Origin: AWTP1-13 sp035550075
GTDB lineage: Bacteria; Pseudomonadota; Alphaproteobacteria; Rhizobiales; Hyphomicrobiaceae
DNA: 64,000 nucleotides
Reading direction: 5' to 3'
Assembly: GCA_035550075.1 (NCBI GenBank)
Contig: DASZQG010000049.1
Location: 8,138 to 72,137, forward strand
The notes below the pieces were generated by a model. It was not told where the DNA came from and ran no database searches. It was given only the letters and a program-made list of their open reading frames with translations. A program made the position numbers and the translations under genes. Of the stretch, positions 8,152 through 16,048 are shown in pieces (position 1 is the first letter of the stretch; each line of letters begins with the position of its first letter).

Positions 8152-8598
8152 GTGTCACTGCGCTATTTGCATACGATGGTGCGCATCAGCAACATCGAAA
8201 AGAGCTTGGACTTTTACTGCGACAAACTTGGGATGCAGGAAGTCCATCGCCGGGAAGATCAGGCCGGGCGCTACACCCTCATCTTCCTGGCGGCACCCGA
8301 GGACAAGCAGCAGGCTACCAGCACGCGCGCGCCCCTGCTCGAGCTGACCTTCAACTGGGATCCGGAAGTCTATGGGGAAGGCCGCAATTTCGGCCACCTC
8401 GCGTTCGAGGTCGATGACATCTATGCCACCTGCGACCGGCTGATGAAGGGCGGCGTCACCATCAACCGCCCCCCGCGCGACGGTCGCATGGCGTTCATCC
8501 GCTCGCCCGACAACGTCTCCATCGAGCTTCTGCAAAAGGGGGCCGCACAGGCGAAGAAGGAGCCGTGGGCGTCGATGCCCAACACCGGCAAATGGTGA
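8152..8598 (+). CDS. gloA: Lactoylglutathione lyase (glyoxalase I)
   Basis: This is a 148-residue protein of the vicinal oxygen chelate fold. It converts the methylglyoxal-glutathione hemithioacetal to S-lactoylglutathione in the cytoplasm. The four expected metal ligands are visible: His7 (YLHTMVR), Glu64 (LLELTFNW), His82 (FGHLAFEV) and Glu125 (SIELLQ). The characteristic NWDPEVY and GRNFGHLAF segments are intact. The start is GTG at 8152, preceded by GAGGAGG. It stands alone. Confidence 0.95.
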   Translation: MSLRYLHTMVRISNIEKSLDFYCDKLGMQEVHRREDQAGRYTLIFLAAPEDKQQATSTRAPLLELTFNWDPEVYGEGRNFGHLAFEVDDIYATCDRLMKGGVTINRPPRDGRMAFIRSPDNVSIELLQKGAAQAKKEPWASMPNTGKW

Positions 8599-8847
8599 AA
8601 GCGGCATCGCCCACCGGTCCCGGAGCATTTGCTTAAAAGGCGAATGCTGCCGCCATGGGTCCGTTAAACCTCGCGACTTAGAACTCCCCGCCACGCGCGG
8701 CGAGGCGTCAGATCTCGTGGTGCGCAAAGAACGTCGCCGCGGGGCGACCGACGTGCGTTGCAGACCGATTTTTCGCGGCCTCGCCTGCCCGCAGGCGCGC
8801 CCCCGGCCTTCACGCATGCTGGCGCGAGCGGATTGGGGACTGCTGCG

Positions 8848-11322
8848 ATGCCTGCCCACCTGAAACTGCCGCGGCCGCAGATCGCCACCAAGCTTTACGG
8901 CGCCATCGCGCTGTTCCTGGTGATGGTGTACGCGCTGGCGGCGTCAGCCATTCACTTTGCCAGCCGCACCGAGGAGACCGCCACGCGGCTGCGCGCCGAC
9001 GGGCTGACCCGCGTGGAGGCCATCGCCCGCGTGGAGAGCCTTCTCGCGCACCACAAGCGGCTGGTGGCGAGCGCCCCTGTTGCTGCCGACCGCGGCGCGC
9101 TCGATGCGGATCAGCAGGCCTACCGGGCGCTGACGGCGGATATTGCCGCGCTCGTTGAGCGCTCACAGCGCGCGGGCGATGTGCGGTCCTCGGAGCGCTT
9201 TGCCGCGATCGCGGCCGCGGGGCAGGCGGCGATCGAAGCGGCGGCGCGCGGCCAACATGCGCAGGCGCTCGCCTCCGTCGCCGCCTACACTGACGCCATG
9301 GGCGGACTGGAGCGCAGCCTTGCCGCGCAGCGCCTATCCAATCTCGATGAGGTGGAGAGCACGCTGGCCCGCCTCGCGGAGCGGTCGCGCACCCTGATCA
9401 CCTGGGTTGCCGCCGGCGCGGCCGTCACGGGGCTGCTGCTTGGTCCGCTCGGCCTGCTGCTCCTGCATCGCATGCTGACGCGGCTGCAGGCCATCGGCTG
9501 GGCACTAATCAGGCTCGCCCGCAACGACACCTCCGTCGATATTCCCGGCGCCTTGGCGTCCGATGAGATCGGCCAGCTCGCCCGCTCGGTCAGCGTGTTC
9601 AAGGCCAAGTCGATCGAGCTGCTGCAAAAGAAGGCGGAACTGGAGCGCGTCAACCTGCAGCTCGACGCAGCCATCAACAACATCCCGCTGGGCCTGAGCA
9701 TGTTCGACGCGCAGGAGCGCCTGCTCGTCTGCAACAAGACCTACGCAGAAATGTACGATGTGCCGCGCGAGCTGGCGCGGCCGGGCACCGTGCACTGCGC
9801 GCTGTGGGAGCACCGGGTGCGCCGCGGCGCCCGCCACTCCGAACAGCAGGAAGTGACGGCGGAGGTCCGCATGGGTGGCGGTCCGCTGCGCCCGCCCTCG
9901 ATGATCATCGAATTCGGCACGGATCGCGTCATCGCGGTGTCGCGCCAGCCGCTGCAGGGCGGCGGCTGGGTCTCGCTGCACGAGGACATTACCCAGCGGC
10001 GGCGGCAGGAGGAGAAAATCACGCATCTAGCGCGCCACGATGCCCTGACCGGGCTCGCCAACCGCGCCCTGTTTCGCGACCAGCTCGAGGGGGCGCTGCA
10101 ACGGCTGCCGCGTGGCCAGGGTTTTGCCGTGCTGTGCCTCGACCTCGACCACTTCAAGACGGTCAACGATACGCTGGGCCACCCGGTGGGCGACGCCCTG
10201 CTTGTGCAGGCGGGCGAACGCCTGCTCGCCTGCGTGCGGGAGGGCGACCTGGTGGCGCGGATGGGTGGTGACGAGTTCGCGATCATCCAGGCCAGCGTGC
10301 GCGACAGTACCCAGACCGAAAACCTCGCTGCGCGTATCGTCGAAACCGTCAGCGCGCCGTATGTCATCGACGGGCAGCGCGTCGACATTTCGACCAGCGT
10401 CGGCATCACGCTGGCACCGCGCGACGGCGACGAAGCCGAGCGGCTGATGAAGAACGCAGATCTCGCGCTCTACCGGGCCAAGTCCGACGGCCGCCGCGGG
10501 CACGCCTTCTACTGCGCAAAGATGAACGACAGGATGCAGGAACGACGCGGGCTGGAGGAGGATCTGCGGCGCGCGCTGCACGCCGAGCAGGTCAGGCTCG
10601 TGTATCAGCCGTTCGTGAATGTCCATTCGCGCAAGGTGGCCGCGTTCAGGGCGCTGCCGGACTGGCACCATCCCGGCCACGGGCCGCTGTCCCCGGGCGA
10701 TTTCGTCAGCCTGGCCGAGGACGCGGGCGTGATCGTCGAGGCCGGGGAATGGATGCTGCAGCGCGCGTGCGCCCAGGCGGTACGCTGGCCCAACAGCGTG
10801 CGGGTGGCGGTGAGCGTCTCGCCGCTCCAGTTCCAGAAGCGCAACCTGGTCGAGGCCGTGCTGCAGGCGCTGGCGGCGTCGGGGCTGGCGCCTCAGCGTC
10901 TGGAGCTGGACATTGCCGAATCCACGCTGGTGCATGAGAGCAAGAGCATGCTGGCGGTGCTACACCAGTTGCGCCAGCTTGGCGTGGCGATTGCGCTGGC
11001 GGATTTCGGCCGGGGCTATTGCGCGCTCAGTTATCTGCGCAGCTTCCCCTTCGACGTGGTCAGGATCGACAAGGGGCTCATCGCCGCCATGCCGCACAAG
11101 CCGGACGCGCGGGCGATCGTGCAATCCATCGTCGGGCTGGGACATAACCTGGGCATGACGACAGGGGCCGAGGGCGTGGAAAGCTTCGAGCAGCTCGAGC
11201 TGCTCGCCGCATGCGGCTGCAACGAGGTGCAGGGCTATCTGCTGAGCCCACCCCTGGCGGCGGATCAGACCGATGGCGCGCTCAATGAGCGCGTCCGCAT
11301 CGCGCAAAACGCCGCGGCGTGA
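8848..11322 (+). CDS. Membrane diguanylate cyclase with PAS, GGDEF and degenerate EAL domains
   Basis: The protein has about 824 residues from ATG 8848; an upstream frame to 8758 is possible but less convincing. In order: a membrane helix; a helical sensor region; a second helix (about residues 180-210); a HAMP-like linker; a PAS domain (INNIPLGLSMFDAQ, LVCNKTYAEMY); a GGDEF domain with intact GGDEF at 473-477 and an RxxD inhibitory site at 464-467; and a C-terminal EAL-type domain. The EAL signature reads RAL (601-603), and the DDFGTGYS motif reads ADFGRGYC. The metal-binding acids of the phosphodiesterase are therefore lost. It probably makes c-di-GMP with product inhibition, while the EAL part may only bind ligands or partners. 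Confidence 0.92.
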   Translation: MPAHLKLPRPQIATKLYGAIALFLVMVYALAASAIHFASRTEETATRLRADGLTRVEAIARVESLLAHHKRLVASAPVAADRGALDADQQAYRALTADIAALVERSQRAGDVRSSERFAAIAAAGQAAIEAAARGQHAQALASVAAYTDAMGGLERSLAAQRLSNLDEVESTLARLAERSRTLITWVAAGAAVTGLLLGPLGLLLLHRMLTRLQAIGWALIRLARNDTSVDIPGALASDEIGQLARSVSVFKAKSIELLQKKAELERVNLQLDAAINNIPLGLSMFDAQERLLVCNKTYAEMYDVPRELARPGTVHCALWEHRVRRGARHSEQQEVTAEVRMGGGPLRPPSMIIEFGTDRVIAVSRQPLQGGGWVSLHEDITQRRRQEEKITHLARHDALTGLANRALFRDQLEGALQRLPRGQGFAVLCLDLDHFKTVNDTLGHPVGDALLVQAGERLLACVREGDLVARMGGDEFAIIQASVRDSTQTENLAARIVETVSAPYVIDGQRVDISTSVGITLAPRDGDEAERLMKNADLALYRAKSDGRRGHAFYCAKMNDRMQERRGLEEDLRRALHAEQVRLVYQPFVNVHSRKVAAFRALPDWHHPGHGPLSPGDFVSLAEDAGVIVEAGEWMLQRACAQAVRWPNSVRVAVSVSPLQFQKRNLVEAVLQALAASGLAPQRLELDIAESTLVHESKSMLAVLHQLRQLGVAIALADFGRGYCALSYLRSFPFDVVRIDKGLIAAMPHKPDARAIVQSIVGLGHNLGMTTGAEGVESFEQLELLAACGCNEVQGYLLSPPLAADQTDGALNERVRIAQNAAA

Positions 11323-11332
11323 GGGTCACGGA

Positions 11333-12481
11333 TCAATCCAGCGTGCGGCGGAAGCGACGCACGGCAATCGTCATCGCCAACAGCATCAGCCCGGCCAACG
11401 CCAGGGCCTCCACGTGGAGGTCATAGAGGTCCGAGCCCTTGAGCATGATGCCCCGCACGATGCGGATGTAGTGCGTCAGAGGCAGAAACTCGCCGAAGAT
11501 CTGTGCCCAGCGCGGCATGCCGGCGTACGGGAACATGAAGCCTGACAGCAGGATGTTGGGCAGGAAGAACATGAACGACATCTGGATCGCCTGAAGCTGG
11601 TTCTGGGCGATGGTGGAGAAGGTGTAGCCGACGGACAGGTTGGTGGCGATGAACAGCGTGCTGAGCGCTGCCAGCAGCGTCACGCTGCCGTTGACCGGCA
11701 CCTGGAAGATCAGGGAGCCGAAACCGAGGATCAGCGCGGCCTGGATGAACCCGATGAAAATGTAGGGCGTGATCTTGCCGATCATAACCTCCAGTGGACG
11801 GATCGGCATGGCGAGCAGGCTCTCCATGGTGCCGCGCTCGATCTCGCGCGTGACCGACAGCGCGGTGAAGATCAGCATGGTCATGGTGAGGATGGTGCCG
11901 AGCAGGCCGGGCACAATGTTGAGGCTGGTGACAGCGGCGGGATTGTAGCGCCGGTGCTGGCGGATCTCGAAGGCAGGAACCGACTGGATGGTCTCGGGCA
12001 GGCCGCGGTCGCGCGCCAGCGCGCGCGACACGATGCCCTCGAGCGCGCCCAGCGCGGTGCCGGCCGCGACGGGATCGCTGGCGTCGGCCACAACCAGCAG
12101 GGCCGGGCGGTCTCCGCGCCGCACGGCCCGCTCGAACCCGGCAGGAATCTCCACCCCGAACAGAATGTCGCCGGCGCGCATCCAGCGATCCATCTCCTCT
12201 TCCGAATGCGCGATGCGCGTGAGCTTGAAATAGGAGGTATTGCTGAGAGCGGCCAGGATCGAGCGGCCGAGGTCGCTTTCCTCATGCACCAGTACGGCTG
12301 TGGGCAGATGGCGCGGCGTGGTGTTGATGGCGAAGCCGAACAGCAGGAGCTGCACCAGGGGAATGAAGATCATGGTGGCGAAAGTCAGCCGGTCGCGGCG
12401 GAGCTGGACGAACTCCTTGATGAACATCGCGAGCGTGCGCGAAACGGCGCCCGAGCGGCGCAGACGGTCCAGGCTGATCAT
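11333..12481 (-). CDS. ABC-2 type transporter permease (YbhS/YbhR-like)
   Basis: The protein has about 382 residues: one N-terminal membrane helix, a large periplasmic loop, then a C-terminal block of about five helices, the ABC2_membrane_3 layout. Segments such as IERGTMESLLAMPIRPLEVMIGK and LLSGFMFPYAGMP are typical of YhhJ/YbhS/YbhR permeases. The ATG at 12481 overlaps the ATPase stop by 4 nt (ATGA). It is the last gene of the TetR-HlyD-ATPase-permease operon and probably forms a drug or solute exporter. E. coli ybhGFSR has two permeases; only one is present here, so it may homodimerise. Confidence 0.93.
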   Translation of the reverse strand: MISLDRLRRSGAVSRTLAMFIKEFVQLRRDRLTFATMIFIPLVQLLLFGFAINTTPRHLPTAVLVHEESDLGRSILAALSNTSYFKLTRIAHSEEEMDRWMRAGDILFGVEIPAGFERAVRRGDRPALLVVADASDPVAAGTALGALEGIVSRALARDRGLPETIQSVPAFEIRQHRRYNPAAVTSLNIVPGLLGTILTMTMLIFTALSVTREIERGTMESLLAMPIRPLEVMIGKITPYIFIGFIQAALILGFGSLIFQVPVNGSVTLLAALSTLFIATNLSVGYTFSTIAQNQLQAIQMSFMFFLPNILLSGFMFPYAGMPRWAQIFGEFLPLTHYIRIVRGIMLKGSDLYDLHVEALALAGLMLLAMTIAVRRFRRTLD

Positions 12482-13446
12482 CGGAAATTGTCCTGCGAGC
12501 GCCCCATCAGGTCGATGAACACATCCTCCAGCGTCGGCTCGGACGCGGTCCAGGAGAGCTGAGGATCGGCCCGGAACCGGGCCACGGCGGTTTCCAGCTT
12601 GCCGGCGTCTCGGCCGGAGACGTGCAGGCTGCTGCCGAACGGCGCCACCATGTCGATGCCGGGCGTGGCCGTGAGCTTGTCGGACAGGGTTTGCAGGTCC
12701 GGGCCGCTCACCGAATAAGTCTTCAGGTGCGAGGCAGCGATCACCTCCTCGATGGTGCCCTGGGCAAGCAGCTCGCCGTAGGCGATGTAGGCGATCTCGT
12801 GGCAGCGCTCGGCCTCGTCCATGTAGTGGGTGGAGACGAGCACCGTCATGCCCTCCGACGCCAGCTTGTGGATCTCGCCCCAGAACTCGCGCCGCGCCTT
12901 CGGGTCGACGCCGGCGGTGGGCTCGTCGAGCAGCAGCAGGTCGGGCTTGGGCAGGATGCAGGCGCCGAGCGCCAGGCGCTGTTTCCAGCCGCCGGAGAGC
13001 AGGCCGGCAAGCTGCGTCTCGCGTCCCTGCAGCCCGAGCTGCGCGATGGCCTCCCGCGCGGCCTTGGTGGGATCGGGCAGGGAATACATGCGCGCCACGA
13101 ACTCGAGGTTCTCCTGGATGGAGAGGTCCTGATAGAGGCTGAAGCGCTGTGTCATGTAGCCGACGTGGCGCTTGATCTCCTCGCTTTGCGTGCGGATGTC
13201 GTAGCCGAGCGCGGTGCCGCGCCCGCTGTCGGGCGTCAGCAGCCCGCACAGCATGCGCAGCGTGGTGGTCTTGCCGGAGCCGTTGGGGCCGAGGAAGCCG
13301 TATATCTGCCCCCGGCGCACGCGCATGGTGAGGTTGCGCACCACCACCTTGCCGTCGAAGGACTTGGTGAGGCCTTCGACCTCGACGGCGATGTCGCCGT
13401 TCCTAGCCGGCGCGGGCGTGGCGCTATGTGCCTCACCGTTGCGCAT
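12478..13446 (-). CDS. ABC transporter ATP-binding protein (YbhF-like, single domain)
   Basis: This is a 322-residue ABC ATPase. Walker A is GPNGSGKTT, the Q-loop region is MTQRFSLYQDL, the signature is LSGGWKQRLAL (Trp at the usual Gln position), and Walker B is LLLLDEPTAGVDP, followed by an H-loop (VSTHYMDEAERC). Unlike E. coli YbhF, which has two nucleotide-binding domains, this protein has one. It energises the permease encoded directly downstream. Its start overlaps the membrane-fusion gene by 14 nt. Confidence 0.95.
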   Translation of the reverse strand: MRNGEAHSATPAPARNGDIAVEVEGLTKSFDGKVVVRNLTMRVRRGQIYGFLGPNGSGKTTTLRMLCGLLTPDSGRGTALGYDIRTQSEEIKRHVGYMTQRFSLYQDLSIQENLEFVARMYSLPDPTKAAREAIAQLGLQGRETQLAGLLSGGWKQRLALGACILPKPDLLLLDEPTAGVDPKARREFWGEIHKLASEGMTVLVSTHYMDEAERCHEIAYIAYGELLAQGTIEEVIAASHLKTYSVSGPDLQTLSDKLTATPGIDMVAPFGSSLHVSGRDAGKLETAVARFRADPQLSWTASEPTLEDVFIDLMGRSQDNFR

Positions 13447-14239
13447 GCGATACGCCGCTGCTGTCTGTCCGCAGGACGATGGAAGCGGGCTGGCCGACCC
13501 GCAGGTCCTCCGGATGCTCGGGCAGAGCCTCGATGCGAAACACCAGGCGCGCCCGCTCTTCCTGGCTGTAGATGATGGGCGGGGTGAACTCGGCCTGCGC
13601 CGAGATGAAGCTCACGCGCGCTGCAAGGGCCGCTTTGCAGCCGTCGCAGTGGACTACCACGTGGTCGCCGATGTGGATCTTCGGCAGCATCGCCTGTGGA
13701 ACGAAGAAGCGCACCTTGACGTTGCCGGGCGGCAGCAGGGACACGATCGGCCGGCCGGGTTGCACCATCTCGCCGACGCGGTAGTAGACCTCCTGGATCG
13801 TCCCCGTTGCCGGGCTGGCGAGACTTCGCCGTTCGAGCCTCGTCTTGGCCGAGTTGAGCCTGGCTTCGGCGGTGCGCAGGGCAGATTGCGCGTCGTCGAA
13901 GGTCTTCTGCGAGCCTACCGAGCGCTTCAGAAGCTCCTGGGCGCGATCGAAGGTCACACGCGCGTTGGCGACGGCGGCCTCGTTCTCGGCCACGGCCGCC
14001 TTCTGCAGGTCGGAATCCAGGGTGAACAGCGGTGCCCCGGCGGTCACCCGGCTCCCTTCGCGCACCGACAGCGTCTCCACGCGGCCGGCCTCGTCCGGGC
14101 TGATGAATACCAGCTCGGCCTCCACCCAGCCCTGGAATTCGAGCGGTGCGGTGCTCTCGCGCAGGTAGATGTACGCGGCGGCGCCAAGCCCGACCGCGAT
14201 GGCGCCGGCCGCGATGGCAATGCGTCTTGTCCTGTTCAC
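13433..14239 (-). CDS. HlyD-family membrane fusion protein (YbhG-like)
   Basis: This is a 268-residue protein with an N-terminal anchor (IAIAAGAIAVGLGAAAYIYL). A biotinyl-lipoyl half-motif (GRVETLSVREGSRVTAG), a coiled-coil hairpin (about residues 80-140) and the second lipoyl half (LASPATGTIQEVYY) lead into a beta-barrel part. This is the periplasmic adaptor that links an inner-membrane ABC exporter to the envelope. The start is GTG at 14239 and overlaps the TetR stop (GTGA). Order and type match the YbhG/CecR arrangement of enterobacteria. Confidence 0.93.
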   Translation of the reverse strand: MNRTRRIAIAAGAIAVGLGAAAYIYLRESTAPLEFQGWVEAELVFISPDEAGRVETLSVREGSRVTAGAPLFTLDSDLQKAAVAENEAAVANARVTFDRAQELLKRSVGSQKTFDDAQSALRTAEARLNSAKTRLERRSLASPATGTIQEVYYRVGEMVQPGRPIVSLLPPGNVKVRFFVPQAMLPKIHIGDHVVVHCDGCKAALAARVSFISAQAEFTPPIIYSQEERARLVFRIEALPEHPEDLRVGQPASIVLRTDSSGVSHAQR

Positions 14240-14973
14240 GGCGCGCTCCTTGCCGGTCGGCCGGCCAATACATCGAGGTGAGCGCGCAGCAGCCCGCGCG
14301 CATCGAGCGGATCCAGCCTGGCGAACAGGCCATCCCAGATCACCGACATCAGCAGGGGCGCGACGATGAGCTGCGGGAAACGCGCGGTGGCATCGACGGC
14401 AAGATCACCTTCACGGGCGCCGCGGGCGGCGACCTCACGCAGCAGGCGCAGGCCGCGGGAGACGACTTCGCGGTAGTAGAACTCGGCGATGGCAGGAAAG
14501 CGCGGTCCTTCGCTGATGATGAGGCGCAGCAGCAGGCGGCGGTGCGTACCGAGCACCTCCTTCTCGAACAGGGTGAAGAAGGCACCGAGGGTTTCCGTTG
14601 CGGGCACGTTGTCCGCGCGCGCTGCTTGACTCATGCCTTCAAACACCGGCTGGACGGCGCTGCGGATCAGCTCCTCGAAAAGCGCTTCCTTGTCCTGGAA
14701 ATAGAGATAGAGCGTGCCCTTGGCGACGCCGGCGCGCGTGGCCACGTCATCGAGCCGCGCGGCATCGAACCCGCGCTCGGCGAAGATCGCAAGTGCCGCA
14801 TCGAGGATCGCCTGCCGGCGTGCCTGCGGCTCCACCCTGCGCCCGCGCGCGGGCTTGGCGGTAACACGCGGAGGCTTGGCCGGGCTCCTCGATGGGGCTG
14901 TGCGCGGCTGCCTCGGCGCGCGCGGCGCTGCCGGGTGCCGGGTGCGGGCGGTAGCTGCCGGCTTGCGCGGCAT
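14236..14973 (-). CDS. TetR-family regulator of the adjacent ABC exporter (CecR-like)
   Basis: This is a 245-residue protein. About 48 N-terminal residues are low-complexity, rich in Pro, Ala and Arg. A TetR helix-turn-helix follows (ILDAALAIFAERGFDAARL, GVAKGTLYLYFQDKEALF), with a helical ligand-binding domain after it. A GGAGC ribosome-binding site precedes the ATG. A perfect 9-bp inverted repeat lies 15-36 nt upstream of the start and would overlap the promoter, so autorepression of the four-gene operon is expected. The basic N-terminal extension is longer than in most TetR proteins. Confidence 0.94.
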   Translation of the reverse strand: MPRKPAATARTRHPAAPRAPRQPRTAPSRSPAKPPRVTAKPARGRRVEPQARRQAILDAALAIFAERGFDAARLDDVATRAGVAKGTLYLYFQDKEALFEELIRSAVQPVFEGMSQAARADNVPATETLGAFFTLFEKEVLGTHRRLLLRLIISEGPRFPAIAEFYYREVVSRGLRLLREVAARGAREGDLAVDATARFPQLIVAPLLMSVIWDGLFARLDPLDARGLLRAHLDVLAGRPARSAP

Positions 14974-14987
14974 GGGAATGCTCCTGC

Positions 14988-15009
14988 TATGACTGACCCG
15001 TCAGTCATA
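14988..15009. promoter_or_regulatory. Palindromic TetR operator
   Basis: Perfect 9-bp arms TATGACTGA and TCAGTCATA are separated by CCCG. The 22-bp palindrome stands directly in front of the TetR gene that leads the ABC exporter operon. It is the obvious operator for that regulator; binding is inferred. Confidence 0.85.
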
Positions 15010-15675
15010 TACGCCCAGGAAACCGTTTTGCAAGCGGAAGCGGGATCACGGTTTCGGGAAGCCGCCGGCGCGGGCCATGGTATGGCCGGCGCGACCGAAT
15101 GGGGGCCGGTCCGAAAGTGCCGCGAGGCCCCCCGGGCGCACACATCGTGTGCTGGGTGGCGCGTGGCCCGTCACGACGCAGCGGCACAGCCTGCGCTTGC
15201 GGAGGCGGTTCCGCTTTCGCGTACGGGCGAATGCGGCCCATGCGGACGCATCGTCGCACGACAGACAAAGAACCATGGAGGCGGAGCGGCGGACGGCTGG
15301 CATACCGGATCGGACAAGCAGCTTGAAAAGCATCGCCTTCCCGACGGGTAAGGACTTGTGCGGCCGTGCCTTCGCCACAATCCATCGCGTGCTGCATGCA
15401 CACGTGCACGCGCAAGGACGTGTCCGTGCTGCCGCACACGACGATTTGTTTCTTCGTCCGTGAACCGAGCAGGCTTGCCAGCACAATTTCGCCTACCCAG
15501 TATGAGATCCGGCCCGTGCGATCCATCGGATCGGGCGTCCGGAGTGTGAGCACATCGCAACGTATGCTGCCGATTGCGACGGATTCGCCGGAAGGCCGCG
15601 TTCTGACTGCGGGCTTCATGCCGGTGCGCCAATTCGAAGCCTGCTGACAGTTTCAACCCTCTCGAGGTCTCCACC
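15010..15675. other. Long intergenic region, no convincing gene
   Basis: Frames on both strands are open but show no domain, signal sequence or good ribosome-binding site. A minus-strand frame beginning at 15619 has a plausible first 60 residues but becomes Arg/Pro-rich low-complexity sequence. I leave it uncalled. The left edge holds the divergent operator and promoter of the exporter operon. Confidence 0.4.
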
Positions 15676-16014
15676 ATGAACCGCCTTCTTGCCCTTGTCG
15701 TCGTGCCGTTCCTGGCCGTGGGGCCCGTGCACGCCGCCAGTCCCAAGGTCGAGGCTGCGATCCAGGCCGTTTCCAAGATCCCCGCCGACACCGCGAAGTT
15801 CCAGGGCTATTGCGCGCTGCTGACCGAGCTCGATGCCGCCGGCGAAGAGGGGCCAAAGGTGGACGAGGTGCAGAACAAGCTCTCGGACTTCATGCAGTCG
15901 ATGGGACCGGACGTGGCCGCGGCATGGGCGCTCTACGACGAGCTGGAGCCTGAGTCCGAGGACGGCAAGGCGCTGGCGGCGGCCTTCGAGGCGCTCGACG
16001 AAAAGTGCCCCTGA
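15676..16014 (+). CDS. Small secreted protein of unknown function
   Basis: This is a 112-residue protein with a clear signal peptide (LLALVVVPFLAVGPVHA-A). The acidic, helical mature part has two Cys (GYCALLTEL and the C-terminal DEKCP) that could form a disulfide. The family is not recognised. It stands alone, with the convergent DUF2793 gene ending about 35 nt away. Confidence 0.75.
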   Translation: MNRLLALVVVPFLAVGPVHAASPKVEAAIQAVSKIPADTAKFQGYCALLTELDAAGEEGPKVDEVQNKLSDFMQSMGPDVAAAWALYDELEPESEDGKALAAAFEALDEKCP

Positions 16015-16048
16015 GCGCAGCCGCCTGCACCACGCAGCCGCTCGGCGG

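Noticed and set aside
11333..13249. 638-codon frame joining the permease with sequence inside the ATPase gene
   Set aside because: The upstream 256 codons are out of frame with the real ATPase; the permease starts at the overlapping ATG at 12481.
15005..15619. Hypothetical 204-codon gene on the minus strand
   Set aside because: No recognisable fold, weak start context, and it covers the TetR operator region.
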